DNA of 36,668 nt from Paenibacillus chondroitinus NBRC 15376 (GCF_004000765.1 NZ_BILW01000052.1:1-36668), one strand, 5' to 3'; counted from the first letter of the stretch, positions 16,482-24,768 are shown. Made by a program: numbers and translations. The notes: generated from the letters alone by a model not told the origin.

Positions 16482-16525
16482 AAAGAAGCATCACAACCAT
16501 TACGGTTGTGGTGCTTCTTTCTTTT
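16482..16525 (+). terminator. Duplicate terminator hairpin (repeat copy 2)
   Basis: The same hairpin as behind the tRNA, carried by the second 226-bp unit, with one extra loop base. Confidence 0.75.
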
Positions 16526-16707
16526 GGAGCATTGGGGAGAGAACCCCGATGGTTCGCCCGCGCGGACGGAACGGATGAGTTGACTTCGTAGCTTTGCTTC
16601 GAGTGTAGGAGCACGGCGTTTGAATCTTCCACTAGGCTTTGCCTCGTCGAGTTTGCTTCGTCAGCCATTTAAATCGGGATTCATACATCCCCCTAGGCTC
16701 CATACAA

Positions 16708-16741
16708 GTGAAAACCTCGATCCCTCGGGTTTTCTTTTTTC
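16708..16741 (+). terminator. Terminator after the tandem repeats
   Basis: GAAAACCTCGA pairs with TCGGGTTTTC across a short loop, followed by TTTTTT. It closes the tRNA-repeat block. Confidence 0.7.
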
Positions 16742-16806
16742 ATCAGACAATGCAAAAGCAACAAAGAAAAAGCTGCCAAGGAGAATATCCCGGACAGCAG
16801 TAAACG

Positions 16807-17525
16807 TTAATGAGCTTGAGCAATTTTTTTAAAATCCTCGATTAAAATTCCTGTGAGCTCAGAAACCAGTTTCAAATCCATACCCTTTGAGAGCATTTTA
16901 GATGCTACTTCAAGTTTTCCCTTCTTTTCGCCCTCTTCTCTTGCTCCCTCTATAGATGATGCCTCGTCATGCAAAGCTTTTTGTCTCATTTCATAAAGCC
17001 GTCGCGCTTCTGTGTATTGACTAAGGAATTCCAAAACAGTCATCGCTTTGCCGAGTTCAGGTTCCTGCATTTTCAGCACCTCCCAATTATCTGTATTGTC
17101 ACTTTTTAGAAAAAGTAACCAATTTAACAATCCGCCAGACGCGGCGCGATGGAGAAGTTAAGAATATTGCTTGTGACACACTTCATTAAATTCTTATACG
17201 GTTGCCCTTCCTCAAGCTGACTAGCGTATTGCTTACTCCAATAATACAACGTCCGCTTCTCGTTGTCATAGCGGTTAAATAGCTGCATTTCGATATTAAT
17301 TAGCTTGCCCTCTGCGGTTTTAGCTTGAATGTCGAATATGGATTGCTTATCTTGAGGTGAGTCTTTATCGGTGTATGGGTTCATAAGGATAATTTCCGAC
17401 AACAGCGGTTCTCCAGCTTCTTAAAATGTACAGTTTAAGAATGCTAAAAGAACATCTTTATTTTCTTCGCTACCGAATATCCGTTTAAAAACAAAATCAT
17501 TCTTTGGGTCAAGCAAATCTTTCAT
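16807..17525 (-). pseudogene. Decayed Rpn-family recombination-promoting nuclease / putative transposase
   Basis: Three pieces of one PD-(D/E)XK Rpn-type gene are visible on the minus strand. The ATG at 17525, with GGAG upstream, opens with DPKNDFVFKRIFGSEENKD and LLAFLN. An in-frame TAA then stops it before GEPLLSEIILMNPYTD, which continues in the same frame to 17124 with FDIQAKTAEGKLINIEMQL and YYWSKQYASQL. Next the frame shifts and roughly 40-50 residues appear missing before NWLLFLKS...WEVLKMQEPELGKAMTVLEFLSQ and a C-terminal GAREEGEKKGK helix. Intact members of this family are roughly 280-300 residues. It is therefore a relic with a nonsense codon and an internal deletion or frameshift. 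Confidence 0.85.
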
Positions 17526-18140
17526 GTTAAATTAACTCCAATTCTTATTTTATTATATCACGTTGCTTCTTTTTGGTTGGATTATTTGTTAGTCATGGCG
17601 AGAAGGGTATTAAAAGAACGCGCCCAGAAACTGTCTTGTTATACTCAGGGATCTATTAAAATATATCTTTATAATTCAACGTACTAATATTAGCTTTTTT
17701 TTGCAAGACTAGTATTGGTTAAGCCTAATCACATAGTCCAGCCTACGTTGGTTTTTTTCATACAATAATTATCTAAACTTAATCTTGGTTTAATCTTAAT
17801 TCGTTAATCTAAAGACCACCCCACTGTTAGAGCATAAAGGAAATTGGACTTACAGCCCTAGAAAGCTGTAGGTCTAATTTTCATTTACAAGAAAAAGCCG
17901 CTAATTGGAGCGACTTATTTTCTCCACGGTCACAGTCATACCTTCTTCGTGATTCCATTTCCTCGGTAAGTTTTTCATTTCGATCCCGAAGCAATTCTAT
18001 TGTATTTTTAAATAAACGATCCGATTGAAAAAAAATGGTTTTTATCAGAGCACATTTATCCTCCCAAACATATTATTTATAGGTGAATGTCATCAAATAA
18101 GGCTTGAAGCAGTCCCATACTGCATGAAATCGGAGATGAA
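17526..18140. other. Long AT-rich intergenic region with a hairpin and a possible coding relic
   Basis: No full gene is seen. A 10-bp hairpin (GACTTACAGC with GCTGTAGGTC, about 17848-17875) is followed by TAATTTTC and could be an orphan terminator. On the minus strand from about 18027 to 17881 a 45-codon open stretch reads as a helical peptide (RLFKNTIELLRDRNEKLTEE) ending at a TGA, but it has no start or ribosome site. It may be the tail of a lost gene. Confidence 0.4.
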
Positions 18141-19406
18141 ATGATGGATAGAAAGAAAACAAAATTGACCGCGAAAATCATCCACCAAACGGATACTACG
18201 CATGATGAGAAGCACAGGAACGCAGACAATGCTAATAGATCGGCGAAATACTGGGGTTCTCCAGTTCGAATGAGGAATTCAGGGATTTACCGAGGCAAGG
18301 GAATAACTAAAAGATACAACAAAGTTTTTTTCAATAGTGATAAAAATCCCGAGCAGACCATATATCGAGACGATCGAAGTATACTTAATCAACCTATTGG
18401 GCCGAGTGCCAACAATTTAATTGGTCAGGGAACAAAAGTCCATTCCAAAGGGAGTATTACTGATGTTCCGGGTGTCTTAGTGGGGCATGCAGAGGATAAA
18501 AGCGGTCGTACTGGATGTACGGTTATTTTATATCCTGAAGGTGCAGTTCCAGGCGTGGATGTTAGAGGCGGCTTTCCGGGTACGGAGCAGACAGATGCAA
18601 TTAAACCTGGAACTTCAACGGACCTGATACAGGGAGTTCTTCTTACCGGCGGCAGTAACTTCGGCCTTGCGGCAACAGCAGGGGTCGTGAACTGGCTTGC
18701 AGAGCATGGGTATGGTACTCCGACAGGTGTTGGACCACTTCCTACCGTACCTGCGGCTGTTATTTTTGACCTTTATTATGCAAAAGGCTCCAGAAGACCT
18801 GACGTTCAGCTGGGCTACAAGGCTGCAAAAGCTGCAAAGGCCGGTACCGTGGCGCAGGGCAGTGTTGGTGCTGGAGCAGGTGCGACAGTAGGGAAAATTT
18901 ACGGTACGCCAATGAAAGGTGGAGTTGGAACCGCTTCTTGGCAAATCCCGGGCGGGCCTATCGTAGCTGCCATTGTAGTAGTTAATGCTCTTGGAGATAT
19001 TTGGGATCATGATCATATCATAGCCGGGGCGCTCAAACCTAATGGTAAATTCGTTAACCAAACCAGGGCAATTCTTGAAGGAATACCCCCTATGCCGAGC
19101 TCGATACAGAACAGAAGCACCACCATCGCTGTTATCGCAACCACTGCTAAACTAGACAAAGCTGAGGCAGGAAGGGTAGCGACACTTGCCCATGACGGAA
19201 TGGCGCGAGCGATTTCACCGGTGCATATTCAAGCCGACGGAGATACTGTATTCTGTATAGCTACCGGAACCGATACTAGCGGGCTTATAGGCAATGCTGC
19301 TGTGACCGCAGTTGGGACAGCAGCAGCGGTAGTGCTCGAGCAGGCCATCGTTAGGGGAGTCATGGCAGCCCAGGCAGAAATTAAACATCAACAAAATACA
19401 AAGTGA
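18141..19406 (+). CDS. P1 family (S58, DmpA/NylC-like) peptidase with long N-terminal extension
   Basis: 421 residues. From about residue 104 onward it matches the S58 N-terminal-nucleophile hydrolases, which self-cleave and act as aminopeptidases or amide hydrolases. Marks are SITDVPGVLVGHAED, GCTVILYPEGAVPGVDVRGG, LLTGGSNFGLAATAGV, QGSVGAGAGATVGK, and STTIAVIATTAKLDKAEAG, where the first Thr aligns with the NylC nucleophile Thr267. NylC has Asn before that Thr; here it is Ser. The first 103 residues are polar and basic, with many Asn, Lys and Arg, and are not part of the family. CGGAGATGAA precedes the ATG. No partner gene is adjacent. Confidence 0.8.
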   Translation: MMDRKKTKLTAKIIHQTDTTHDEKHRNADNANRSAKYWGSPVRMRNSGIYRGKGITKRYNKVFFNSDKNPEQTIYRDDRSILNQPIGPSANNLIGQGTKVHSKGSITDVPGVLVGHAEDKSGRTGCTVILYPEGAVPGVDVRGGFPGTEQTDAIKPGTSTDLIQGVLLTGGSNFGLAATAGVVNWLAEHGYGTPTGVGPLPTVPAAVIFDLYYAKGSRRPDVQLGYKAAKAAKAGTVAQGSVGAGAGATVGKIYGTPMKGGVGTASWQIPGGPIVAAIVVVNALGDIWDHDHIIAGALKPNGKFVNQTRAILEGIPPMPSSIQNRSTTIAVIATTAKLDKAEAGRVATLAHDGMARAISPVHIQADGDTVFCIATGTDTSGLIGNAAVTAVGTAAAVVLEQAIVRGVMAAQAEIKHQQNTK

Positions 19407-19825
19407 ATGATGTTTCAGCCTATATGATTTATCCGAAGCCGTATAGTGAAATCAACTTAGCACTGCTATGATTAAAATAAAGGATTAATCGTTCACATAC
19501 TGCTCGTTCATACAGCAAAGATCTTTATGTTTTAAGATGTTGAGATAATTGGGGATTGTGAAAATGACTACGGTGATAGAGCGCATCGCTGCCAGCGATG
19601 TGCTCACGGGTAGCCCATGCGAACGGCATAGATACGTTGCCCTCAACGAATTTGGCTGTACAAAGCCGAGTATCGAATTAACGGAACCATTGACAGCTCG
19701 ATCCAGAATCACTGAAGTCGTTTTTCAATTGGAGCAAATGCCCTTACAATGATCCGGAGTCTTAGTAAAAAAATGAATTGGAGCAGCTTGCTCTTAACGA
19801 TTAAAGCTCCTCTTTTCGGATCATA
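19407..19825. other. Gene-poor region with a tRNA-like fragment
   Basis: Short frames exist on both strands (a 62-codon frame from an ATG at 19564 on the plus strand is the best), but none has a convincing ribosome site or a recognised product. The stretch 19578-19600 matches the D-stem and anticodon arm of the tRNA-Ala at 16198-16220 in 22 of 23 positions. GGAGC and GCTCC near 19780-19812 could form a weak hairpin before the next gene. Confidence 0.5.
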
Positions 19826-20332
19826 ATGGATGTATTACAAACATGGATGGTCAAACTCATGGATACGATACTCCTTTGGTCCGCTTGGATCGTTACTGCG
19901 ATTCTTCTGTTAATTTTTATCAACCGAAAAAACCTGCTACAAGCCATTCTAAGCTTTTTATTTATGCAAGTACCTTCCTGGTTGTTCGGAGCTTTAGTTG
20001 TCCAAGGCGGATTAATCGAGTATCCTGTCGGCATTCTGCAAATGGCTTATAGAGCGAGTTTTACTTTTGAGTTTTTCATCCTGCCAGCTGTGAGTGCCAT
20101 TTTTAACGTCTATTTCCCTAAGCAAAAATCATGGCTTGTTAAAACAATTTATACCCTTAGTTTTCCCACGGTAATTACAATAGCTGAAGTCATTTTAGAA
20201 ACTCATACCGAATTAATCAAATACATACATTGGACTTGGTATTTGAGCTACCTCACATTAACGATTACTTTATTAATTTCATACTGGTTTTACCTCTGGT
20301 TTTTTAAAAAAATCAAAGAAAAATACCAGTAA
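19826..20332 (+). CDS. CBO0543 family membrane protein
   Basis: 168 residues with five hydrophobic helices. The layout and phrases such as LFMQVPSWLFGALVVQGGLIEYPVG and the YIHWTWYLSYLTLTITLLISYWFYLWF end resemble the CBO0543 family of integral membrane proteins common in Bacillales and Clostridia. The function is unknown. The ATG at 19826 lacks a clear ribosome site, so the true start may differ. It stands alone in a repeat-rich stretch. Confidence 0.72.
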   Translation: MDVLQTWMVKLMDTILLWSAWIVTAILLLIFINRKNLLQAILSFLFMQVPSWLFGALVVQGGLIEYPVGILQMAYRASFTFEFFILPAVSAIFNVYFPKQKSWLVKTIYTLSFPTVITIAEVILETHTELIKYIHWTWYLSYLTLTITLLISYWFYLWFFKKIKEKYQ

Positions 20333-20893
20333 CTAAAACGAAAGAACACCACATCCCCCGATAGAAAATGCGGCCTCTCTCTCATCATTTTCGACAACGG
20401 CGAATGAAAATCCAGCCTCTCCATGGAGCCATGGCATTCTTGGCGCATGTCGACTATAACGATGGGTCAGTCGCCAATTTAGTGCACCCGATATCGGGTG
20501 CACTTTCGCAATTAATTCGTCACATGCGATTCACAGCAATGCGATCCATTCATTCATAACGGACACCAGAGCCGCTAATAGACCTATAAAAGACCTAATT
20601 GGCACGCTCTGCCGATACCCGTACATCCTACGCCCAACTAAATCAACTGAAACTACGCTAATGTATTCGTAGTAACCAGAACGGTTGCCTCAACCGGCCG
20701 AGGACTCCACTTCAATTGGCTTTTCGCATTTCTTAGACGTGTAGCGAAATTTCCGCCCTAATATCAGCACTAATGCCCGCAAGGATAATATGGGATAATT
20801 TGTAAAAATAGTGACACTCACACTGGTTCATCTATCCAACCTTTTCCAACTAGATTTGAATCTAATATATAGTGGAAAGGTGGAGGATATAGG
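20333..20893. other. Gene-free region with palindrome and interspersed repeat
   Basis: About 560 bases without a credible gene. It holds a perfect 24-bp palindrome at 20481-20504 and, from 20557, a copy of the AACGGACWC repeat unit seen at 7319-7505 (TAACGGACACCAGAGCCGCT). A short frame at 20368-20559 spans the palindrome and is not accepted. Confidence 0.65.
20481..20504. repeat. Perfect 24-bp palindrome
   Basis: AGTGCACCCGAT is followed without spacer by its exact reverse complement. It lies 150 bases past the CBO0543 gene and 50 bases before a repeat-unit copy. With no loop and no T run it is not a normal terminator. Confidence 0.85.
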
Positions 20894-21547
20894 ATGAACT
20901 TACAAGAGCTCAGCCGAACAACGTATGATTTGGTTGCAAGCTTGGGTCAAAACTGTGACCCGGCAGGTCACCTTAGAAGACACAAATTAAGGAAATTTTC
21001 GATGCCTTTGGATTGGGTTATTTCTACATCGCTTACAGATGTAAATAGGTTATTATTTAATAAATTCGAAGGATTTATGGACCTCTCCAGCTTGCGAGTC
21101 ATAGAGGGCAGTTCACAGTATGTCGATGAATTTGCAGCCGTTGTTCAGAAAGCCCCCTCCTACTTCATCCAAGACACGCACTATAATGTGACCTCCGTTC
21201 ATGACTTTCCAATTATTCCAAATGAAAGCTGGTACTACACTTATCATGTATATAAAGCGAAATTGAATTTGCGCATTCGACGGTTTTTAGAAGAAACAGC
21301 AGAATCCAACTCCTCACTTTTTGTTAGACTCCTTGCCACCTATGACCAAACGGCCGAATTGCAATCTGTTTTGCGCAAAATTATCAATGGTGATTTCAAA
21401 ATACTTATCGTTAATCCTATTGCGAATTTAGAGCGAGTTATTGAGTTGGATTGGGGATTGGATCATGTCTGTGTGGTCCAAATTCCAAGTACAAACAACT
21501 TGAAGGAATGGGATTATATTTTAAATGGACTAAAAATAAGACTGTAA
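20894..21547 (+). CDS. DUF1796 family putative cysteine peptidase
   Basis: A 217-residue protein. The family start ASLGQNCDPAGHLRRHKLRKFSMPLDWVIS contains the candidate nucleophile Cys in GQNC, and HDFPI carries a candidate catalytic His; GFMDL is also typical. DUF1796 proteins are placed among papain-like cysteine peptidases by prediction only. Length is usual for the family. GGTGGAGG lies before the ATG at 20894. It is a single-gene unit with its own terminator, in a repeat-rich neighbourhood. Confidence 0.82.
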   Translation: MNLQELSRTTYDLVASLGQNCDPAGHLRRHKLRKFSMPLDWVISTSLTDVNRLLFNKFEGFMDLSSLRVIEGSSQYVDEFAAVVQKAPSYFIQDTHYNVTSVHDFPIIPNESWYYTYHVYKAKLNLRIRRFLEETAESNSSLFVRLLATYDQTAELQSVLRKIINGDFKILIVNPIANLERVIELDWGLDHVCVVQIPSTNNLKEWDYILNGLKIRL

Positions 21548-21562
21548 GCTGGCATCCTTGCT

Positions 21563-21594
21563 AACCCGCGTCCCTTTTGGAGCGCGGTTTTTTT
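21563..21594 (+). terminator. Terminator of the DUF1796 gene
   Basis: AACCCGCG pairs with CGCGGTT (one bulged base) across an 11- to 12-base loop, followed by seven T, 15 bases after the stop. Confidence 0.75.
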
Positions 21595-22024
21595 GATTAC
21601 TCTGCATGACCGCCTTGCGCCACGCCACGCCCCCTCGCTCCCATGCCTATGTTGTACTCCGTACAACATAAAACAGCTTTACGCCCCACTACCTCGCTCT
21701 TCATTGCGCTATCTACAATGAATTCAATCAAAATAGCATGAAAACCGCGCTATTCAGCCTTACACGATGTACTTCGTACAACGTAGATGGCGGCAGCGGC
21801 CGATCCGGGGCATTAATATTGCATAAAATGCAACATAGAGATAGCAGCGGCCATTGCTCCCGTCTGACATCGTATGAAATCTAATGCTATACATCCACAG
21901 CACATCTGTGCCGTACAAATCGCCATCTGAATCTCTCTATCTACCAAGCTATGATTGATCTCACGGACCTGCTAGATTATAATACAAGTTTGGAATGCTA
22001 CACTAAACTAAAGGAACTGATGAC
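21595..22024. other. Gene-free region with three related short hairpins
   Basis: No gene is seen. Three inverted repeats of the same design lie at 21649-21669, 21764-21784 and 21817-21835, each with about nine-base arms around a three-base loop. The sequence after the second and third is also related (CAACRTAGA then GCAGCGGCC). Confidence 0.65.
21649..21835. repeat. Array of three ATGTTGTAC-type palindromes
   Basis: Copy 1 is ATGTTGTAC-TCC-GTACAACAT, perfect. Copy 2 is ACGATGTAC-TTC-GTACAACGT, one mismatch. Copy 3 is ATATTGCAT-AAA-ATGCAACAT, one G-T type mismatch. Centres lie at 21659, 21774 and 21826. Shared arm and loop sizes point to one repeat family, not to terminators. Confidence 0.7.
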
Positions 22025-22546
22025 ATGCTTACAAATAGCCCTGAATATTGGATTTCTAAACTGGAACTCGAAGCTCATCCCGAGGGCGGTTATTATAAAC
22101 GTACTTTTCAAGCCCAGGAAAAAATTACGGATCAAGAGTTGTCCGTCGAATTCAACGGCTCACGACTGCTTTATACGAGCATCTACTTTCTCCTGCAATC
22201 GCACGATGTCTCGCATTTCCATCGCTTGAAGTCGGATGAGTTATGGTATTTTCACGCCGGAAGCCCGCTTACGATTCATGTCATTCACGAGGATGGCACG
22301 TATGAGGAAGTTAAGCTAGGCCTTCATTTAGATAATGGCGAAACCCCACAATATCTGGTGCCAAAAAACTGTATTTTCGGATCTTCGGTCATGGAAAAAA
22401 ATACGTTTTCACTTGTCGGATGCATGGTAGCGCCTGGATTTGATTTTCAGGATTTTGAACTATTTTCCCAGGAAGAGCTGCTTAAGCTGTACCCGCAACA
22501 CAAGGATGTTATCAAAAAGTTAGCCTATGAACTGCTTCCTGTTTAA
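22025..22546 (+). CDS. Cupin domain-containing protein (DUF985)
   Basis: A 173-residue DUF985 cupin. Typical parts are the start YWISKLELEAHPEGGYYKRTFQ, the IYFLLQSHDVSHFHRLKSDELWYFHAGSPL core with the His and Glu metal-site region, and VAPGFDFQDFELFSQEELL near the end. Relatives such as yeast YML079w have the double-stranded beta-helix fold; enzymatic activity is generally unproven. AAAGGAAC lies seven bases before the ATG at 22025. A terminator follows, so it is monocistronic. Confidence 0.88.
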   Translation: MLTNSPEYWISKLELEAHPEGGYYKRTFQAQEKITDQELSVEFNGSRLLYTSIYFLLQSHDVSHFHRLKSDELWYFHAGSPLTIHVIHEDGTYEEVKLGLHLDNGETPQYLVPKNCIFGSSVMEKNTFSLVGCMVAPGFDFQDFELFSQEELLKLYPQHKDVIKKLAYELLPV

Positions 22547-22560
22547 AGGGAGGCGTAATC

Positions 22561-22590
22561 AACACGTCGATTTGACGTGTTTTTTATTTT
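22561..22590 (+). terminator. Terminator of the cupin gene
   Basis: An eight-base perfect stem AACACGTC/GACGTGTT with a five-base loop is followed by TTTTATTTTT. Confidence 0.85.
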
Positions 22591-22660
22591 TGGCGATATT
22601 TGTTGTAAAATGACAGTATCAAATAAGACCTTTGGGGAAGCTATCCGATTGGAGAAAAAC

Positions 22661-24496
22661 ATGATCTATCAAAATTTAGAAGAGTGCCTCATGGATTTAG
22701 AGAAAAACGGACATTTGGTTCGCATTCATGAAGAAGTCGATCCTGAGCTTGAGATGGCTGCCATTCATATGAAAGTTCATGCTGCCGGGGGTCCGGCCTT
22801 GTTATTCGAGAATGTAAAAGGATCGAAGTTTCGCGCGGTATCCAACCTTTTTGGCACGGTTGAGCGCAGCAAATATATTTTTCGTCATACGTGGGAAGGC
22901 GTACAGCAGGTCATTTCTTTGCGAAGCGATCCTATGAAGGCCATGAAAAGCCCTTTGAAACATTTCGGAACAGGGCTCGCTGCATGGAAAGCACTGCCGC
23001 TCCAAGTATCCGGCGGACTGCCAGCTTCTTTCGAAGAGGTCAGCATCGCTGATCTCCCTCTCATTCGACACTGGCCAGAGGATGGCGGTGCCTTCGTCAC
23101 GTTGCCTCAGGTCTATTCGGAAGATCCGGAGAAACCGGGCATTATGAATTCCAATCTGGGGATGTATCGGATTCAATTGAGCGGAAACGAGTACGAATTG
23201 AATAAGGAGATTGGTTTGCATTATCAAATTCATCGCGGCATCGGCGTGCACCAGGATAAAGCAACCAAAAAGGGGCTTCCTCTGAAAGTAAGCATTTTTA
23301 TCGGAGGGCCGCCGGCCCATACGTTGTCAGCCGTGATGCCTTTGCCGGAAGGCATGAGTGAGATCACTTTTGCCGGCTTGCTTTCGGGGCGCCGCTTCCG
23401 CTACAGCTATATCGATGGATATTGCATTAGCCATGATGCTGATTTTGTTATCACAGGCGAAATATATCCGGGTGAAACGAAGCCGGAGGGCCCTTTTGGC
23501 GATCATTTGGGCTATTACAGCCTCACGCATCCTTTTCCACTCATGAGAGTGCACAAAGTATATGCCAAGAAAAATGCTGTCTTTCCATTCACCGTCGTTG
23601 GCAGGCCGCCTCAAGAGGATACGGCGTTCGGCGCTTTGATTCATGAACTAACCGGGGATGCGATCAAGCAAGAAATTCCTGGTGTCAAAGAAGTCCATGC
23701 CGTCGATGCAGCGGGCGTTCATCCCTTGCTCTTTGCAATCGGAAGTGAACGGTACACCCCTTATCAACAAGTCAAACAACCGGCGGAGCTGCTCACAATT
23801 GCCAATCGCATTCTAGGAACGGGGCAAGTCAGCTTGGCCAAATATTTGTTCATTACGGCGGAAGAGAACCAGCCTCTGGATTCGCATGATGTCGAGCATT
23901 TTTTAACGTACATTTTAGCTAGAATGGATCTTCATCGCGACCTTCATTTTCATACCAATACGACCATCGATACGCTCGATTACTCGGGTACTGGGCTCAA
24001 TAGCGGAAGTAAGGTTGTTTTTGCGGCCGTTGGGGATGTAAAAAGAGAATTGTGCACCCAAGTGCCTGAGGTTTTCAATGACATCAAGGGAATTGAGCAT
24101 GCTCATCTGGTCATGCCGGGAATCGTCGCCATTCAAGTTTCTGAATTTAAAAGTTATGACGATACGCAAAAGGAAATGAGCGAATTATGCGAGGCCATCG
24201 CGGCAAAAGGCCCGCTCCCGACTTGTCCGCTCCTCATCGTCTGCGATGACAGCCAATTTATAAGCGAGTCCATAGACAATTTCGTTTGGGGCACTTTTAC
24301 GCGCAGCAACCCGTCCCATGATATTCATGGCGTGAACAGTTATTATGAGAATAAACATTGGGCTTGCGATAATATCGTCATTGATGCCCGAATCAAACCG
24401 CACCAAGCGCCTCCTTTAATACCGGACCCAACCGTAGAGACGAACATTCAGCGATTTTTCGCCGATGGCGCCAGTTTAAGCAGATTACACAAGTAA
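22661..24496 (+). CDS. UbiD family decarboxylase
   Basis: A 611-residue member of the UbiD family, prenylated-FMN-dependent (de)carboxylases of aromatic or alpha,beta-unsaturated acids. Seen: the N-terminal LEECLMDLEKNGHLVRI, NSNLGMYRIQ, the HRGIGVH segment, and the conserved GETKPEGPFGDHLGYYS with the active-site Glu region, plus GRPPQED and a C-terminal DCDxxxF-like block (IVCDDSQFISE). It is longer than E. coli UbiD (about 490 residues), like other long forms in Bacillales and Bacteroidetes. The cofactor-making UbiX is not adjacent. The ATG at 22661 has TTGGAG seven bases upstream; the longer frame begins inside the previous terminator. The substrate is unknown; a menaquinone-pathway role is one possibility. 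Confidence 0.85.
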   Translation: MIYQNLEECLMDLEKNGHLVRIHEEVDPELEMAAIHMKVHAAGGPALLFENVKGSKFRAVSNLFGTVERSKYIFRHTWEGVQQVISLRSDPMKAMKSPLKHFGTGLAAWKALPLQVSGGLPASFEEVSIADLPLIRHWPEDGGAFVTLPQVYSEDPEKPGIMNSNLGMYRIQLSGNEYELNKEIGLHYQIHRGIGVHQDKATKKGLPLKVSIFIGGPPAHTLSAVMPLPEGMSEITFAGLLSGRRFRYSYIDGYCISHDADFVITGEIYPGETKPEGPFGDHLGYYSLTHPFPLMRVHKVYAKKNAVFPFTVVGRPPQEDTAFGALIHELTGDAIKQEIPGVKEVHAVDAAGVHPLLFAIGSERYTPYQQVKQPAELLTIANRILGTGQVSLAKYLFITAEENQPLDSHDVEHFLTYILARMDLHRDLHFHTNTTIDTLDYSGTGLNSGSKVVFAAVGDVKRELCTQVPEVFNDIKGIEHAHLVMPGIVAIQVSEFKSYDDTQKEMSELCEAIAAKGPLPTCPLLIVCDDSQFISESIDNFVWGTFTRSNPSHDIHGVNSYYENKHWACDNIVIDARIKPHQAPPLIPDPTVETNIQRFFADGASLSRLHK

Positions 24497-24513
24497 GATC
24501 GCCGCAGCATTAA

Positions 24514-24550
24514 GCAGCATCACGACCAATCAGGTTGTGGTGCTGTTTCC
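24514..24550 (+). terminator. Terminator of the UbiD-type gene
   Basis: CAGCATCACGACC pairs with GGTTGTGGTGCTG across a short loop, followed by TTTCC, about 18 bases after the stop. Confidence 0.75.
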
Positions 24551-24562
24551 ATTTGAAATTAC

Positions 24563-24652
24563 AGGCGCTATTCCTTGGAACAAATAGCCAAGGCGCACCA
24601 ATACATGGATACCGGGCATAAAAAAGGCAATGTTGTCATTACGGTGAGATAA
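24563..24652 (+). pseudogene. C-terminal relic of a zinc-type alcohol dehydrogenase/quinone reductase
   Basis: A frame ending at the TAA at 24650 encodes RRYSLEQIAKAHQYMDTGHK followed by KGNVVITVR. This is the characteristic end of medium-chain dehydrogenase/reductase proteins (the helix EQIAEAH.Y...GH.KGKVVI). An in-frame TGA lies just upstream and no other part of such a gene is found, so only about 28 codons remain. Confidence 0.65.
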
Positions 24653-24768
24653 AACGAATGGAATCCTGAATTAACCATAAAGAAATACAATGAAAACTTA
24701 AAAATATCCCTGTTCTCCCTTCAATAAATATGGTAGATTGATTGTATCATCCGTTGGAGGTACTCACT

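Larger units (their letters stand above)
16251..16702. repeat. Two tandem 226-bp repeats derived from the tRNA-Ala tail
   Basis: The 14-mer CCCCCTAGGCTCCA, the 3' end of the tRNA, recurs at 16237, 16463 and 16689, exactly 226 bases apart. Each unit (16251-16476 and 16477-16702) then holds a GAAGCATCACAACC hairpin terminator, a block with GCCCGCGCGGACGGAACGG, and the ending GGGATTCATACATCCCCC plus the tRNA tail. The copies differ by a few substitutions and compensating one-base indels, so they are diverged, not a recent slip. Minus-strand frames inside both units encode near-identical peptides, which follows from the duplication. Confidence 0.9.

Noticed and set aside
16224..16668. Two minus-strand frames encoding near-identical peptides (ADEANSTR...EVNSSVPSARAN)
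   Set aside because: They lie inside the two 226-bp repeats, one overlaps the tRNA, and neither has a ribosome site. Their similarity follows from the DNA repeat.
16237..16702. A CRISPR array or prophage attachment site at tRNA-Ala
   Set aside because: The period is 226 bp, far too long for CRISPR, with no cas genes. No integrase or phage gene is nearby and the copies are in tandem, not flanking an element.
19549..19752. A 62- to 67-codon plus-strand frame between the P1 peptidase and CBO0543 genes
   Set aside because: There is no clear ribosome site or family, and part of it is explained by the tRNA-like fragment. It is kept only as a remark on the region.
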